Shown piece after piece: positions 5,017 through 5,400 of a stretch of 5,400 bases of DNA. A program made the translations under genes and the position numbers. Numbering within the stretch: position 1 is the first letter of the stretch; each line of letters opens with the position of its first letter. The notes beneath the pieces were generated by a model. The model saw only the letters and a list, made by a program, of their open reading frames with translations, did not search any database and had not been told where the DNA came from. The stretch is from Clostridia bacterium. GTDB taxonomy: Bacteria; Bacillota_A; Clostridia; UBA1212; UBA1255. The stretch lies in the NCBI GenBank assembly GCA_017522515.1, contig JAFWZH010000304.1, forward strand, positions 1 to 5,400. Reading direction: 5' to 3'.

Positions 5017-5232
5017 AACAACATTTTGTTGTGATTAGTATTTTACCACCAATCGGTGGTGGTGTCAAATTTAATAGCATAAAAATCACCTCTTAAAATT
5101 TAGGCAATCTCACTTTTTCTCATGTGAAATGATATGATTTCAAGCAAAAAATGACGAACAAAATGGCGATTGACTAAATTTTAAGGGGGTTTTGCTGAAA
5201 TTTTGTCAAGTGAATTACTTGACAATGTATTT
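5017..5232 (-). repeat. CRISPR leader / divergent regulatory block, copy 3
   Basis: This is the third leader copy, closer to copy 2 than to copy 1: it shares the CCTC and GATTGAC changes in the inverted-repeat arms. Promoter hexamers, the in-promoter palindrome (5045-5060), the repeat-adjacent hairpin and the terminal palindrome (5204-5224, one mismatch) are kept. Confidence 0.85.
5040..5068 (-). promoter_or_regulatory. Leader promoter of array 3
   Basis: On the minus strand, TTGACA (5068 to 5063), 17 bp, then TAAAAT (5045 to 5040), identical to the other two leader promoters. Array 3 therefore appears able to be transcribed even though its neighbouring cas genes are relics. Confidence 0.7.
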
Positions 5233-5259
5233 TTGACTCTTAGATAAAACAATACTTTA

Positions 5260-5400
5260 GTCAAGAAAAATATCAAACCGGATGTGATGGCTTGTATAGA
5301 GCACGGCGGTGCAGTGATATAAGCAACGGAGTCCAAAGACGAATACCGGCAACGAGTTTCCGTAGTGCGAGAAAGCAGGGGAGTTTCCATAAACTTTCGA
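5260..5400 (+). pseudogene. Decayed RT start, copy D (runs off window)
   Basis: The sequence aligns with the RT gene from its SGKKFKPGYDG region (AAACCGGATGTGATGG) through ACTTTCGA, where the window ends. The first ~18 codons are missing and about 28 bp are lost after the GYDG region, with several substitutions, so no RT frame stays open. It retains the 27-bp segment (between the two TTCCGT-like sites) that copy C has lost. It lies downstream of leader 3, exactly where a cas operon is expected, and implies that another module continues to the right. Confidence 0.7.

Noticed and set aside
5181..5390. Minus-strand open frame over leader 3 and the copy D relic
   Set aside because: It overlaps the conserved leader palindrome and the RT relic; there is no ribosome binding site or family resemblance.

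Overview
The window is a CRISPR adaptation locus from a low-GC bacterium. A Clostridia-like Firmicute is my best guess, from the AT-rich genes, AGGTG-type ribosome binding sites and TTGACA/TATAAT-like promoters, but nothing here fixes the species. No Cas10, Cas6 or other effector gene is present, so any interference machinery must lie elsewhere. A reverse transcriptase joined to Cas1 normally belongs to type III systems. The repeat read on the minus strand ends in ATTGATAC, which resembles the crRNA 5' handle of type III/I-B systems.

Layout: the window holds parts of four tandem copies of one module. Each module, left to right, is rightward cas genes (or their remains), a hairpin terminator, a CRISPR array read leftward, and a conserved leader of about 210 bp that also serves as the upstream region of the next module's cas genes. 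Copy A (1-1020) has an RT/Cas2 relic, array 1 (8 repeats, 7 spacers) and a leader. Copy B (about 1021-4180) has the only substantial cas genes (RT-cas1 and cas2), array 2 (10 repeats, 9 spacers) and a leader. Copy C (about 4181-5232) has an RT/Cas2 relic, array 3 (7 repeats, 6 spacers) and a leader. Copy D (5233-5400) is the start of another decayed RT and runs off the window.

In copy B the RT-cas1 gene is itself broken twice in the RT half: an in-frame TAA at 1527-1529 and a one-base frame change at an A7 run (1834-1840). The Cas1 half (1865-2947) keeps all its metal-binding residues, and Cas2 (2972-3238) is intact. This implies one Cas1-Cas2 pair, perhaps without working RT, serving three leaders in trans, or very recent decay, or sequence errors.

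The leaders carry a good minus-strand promoter (TTGACA, 17 bp, extended -10 TAAAAT) about 17 bp from the first repeat, with a palindrome inside the promoter spacer. Read on the plus strand, many spacers look like sense mRNA, two of them with a Shine-Dalgarno plus ATG, so the leftward crRNAs would be antisense to transcripts. This is what RNA targeting or RNA-derived spacer capture predicts.
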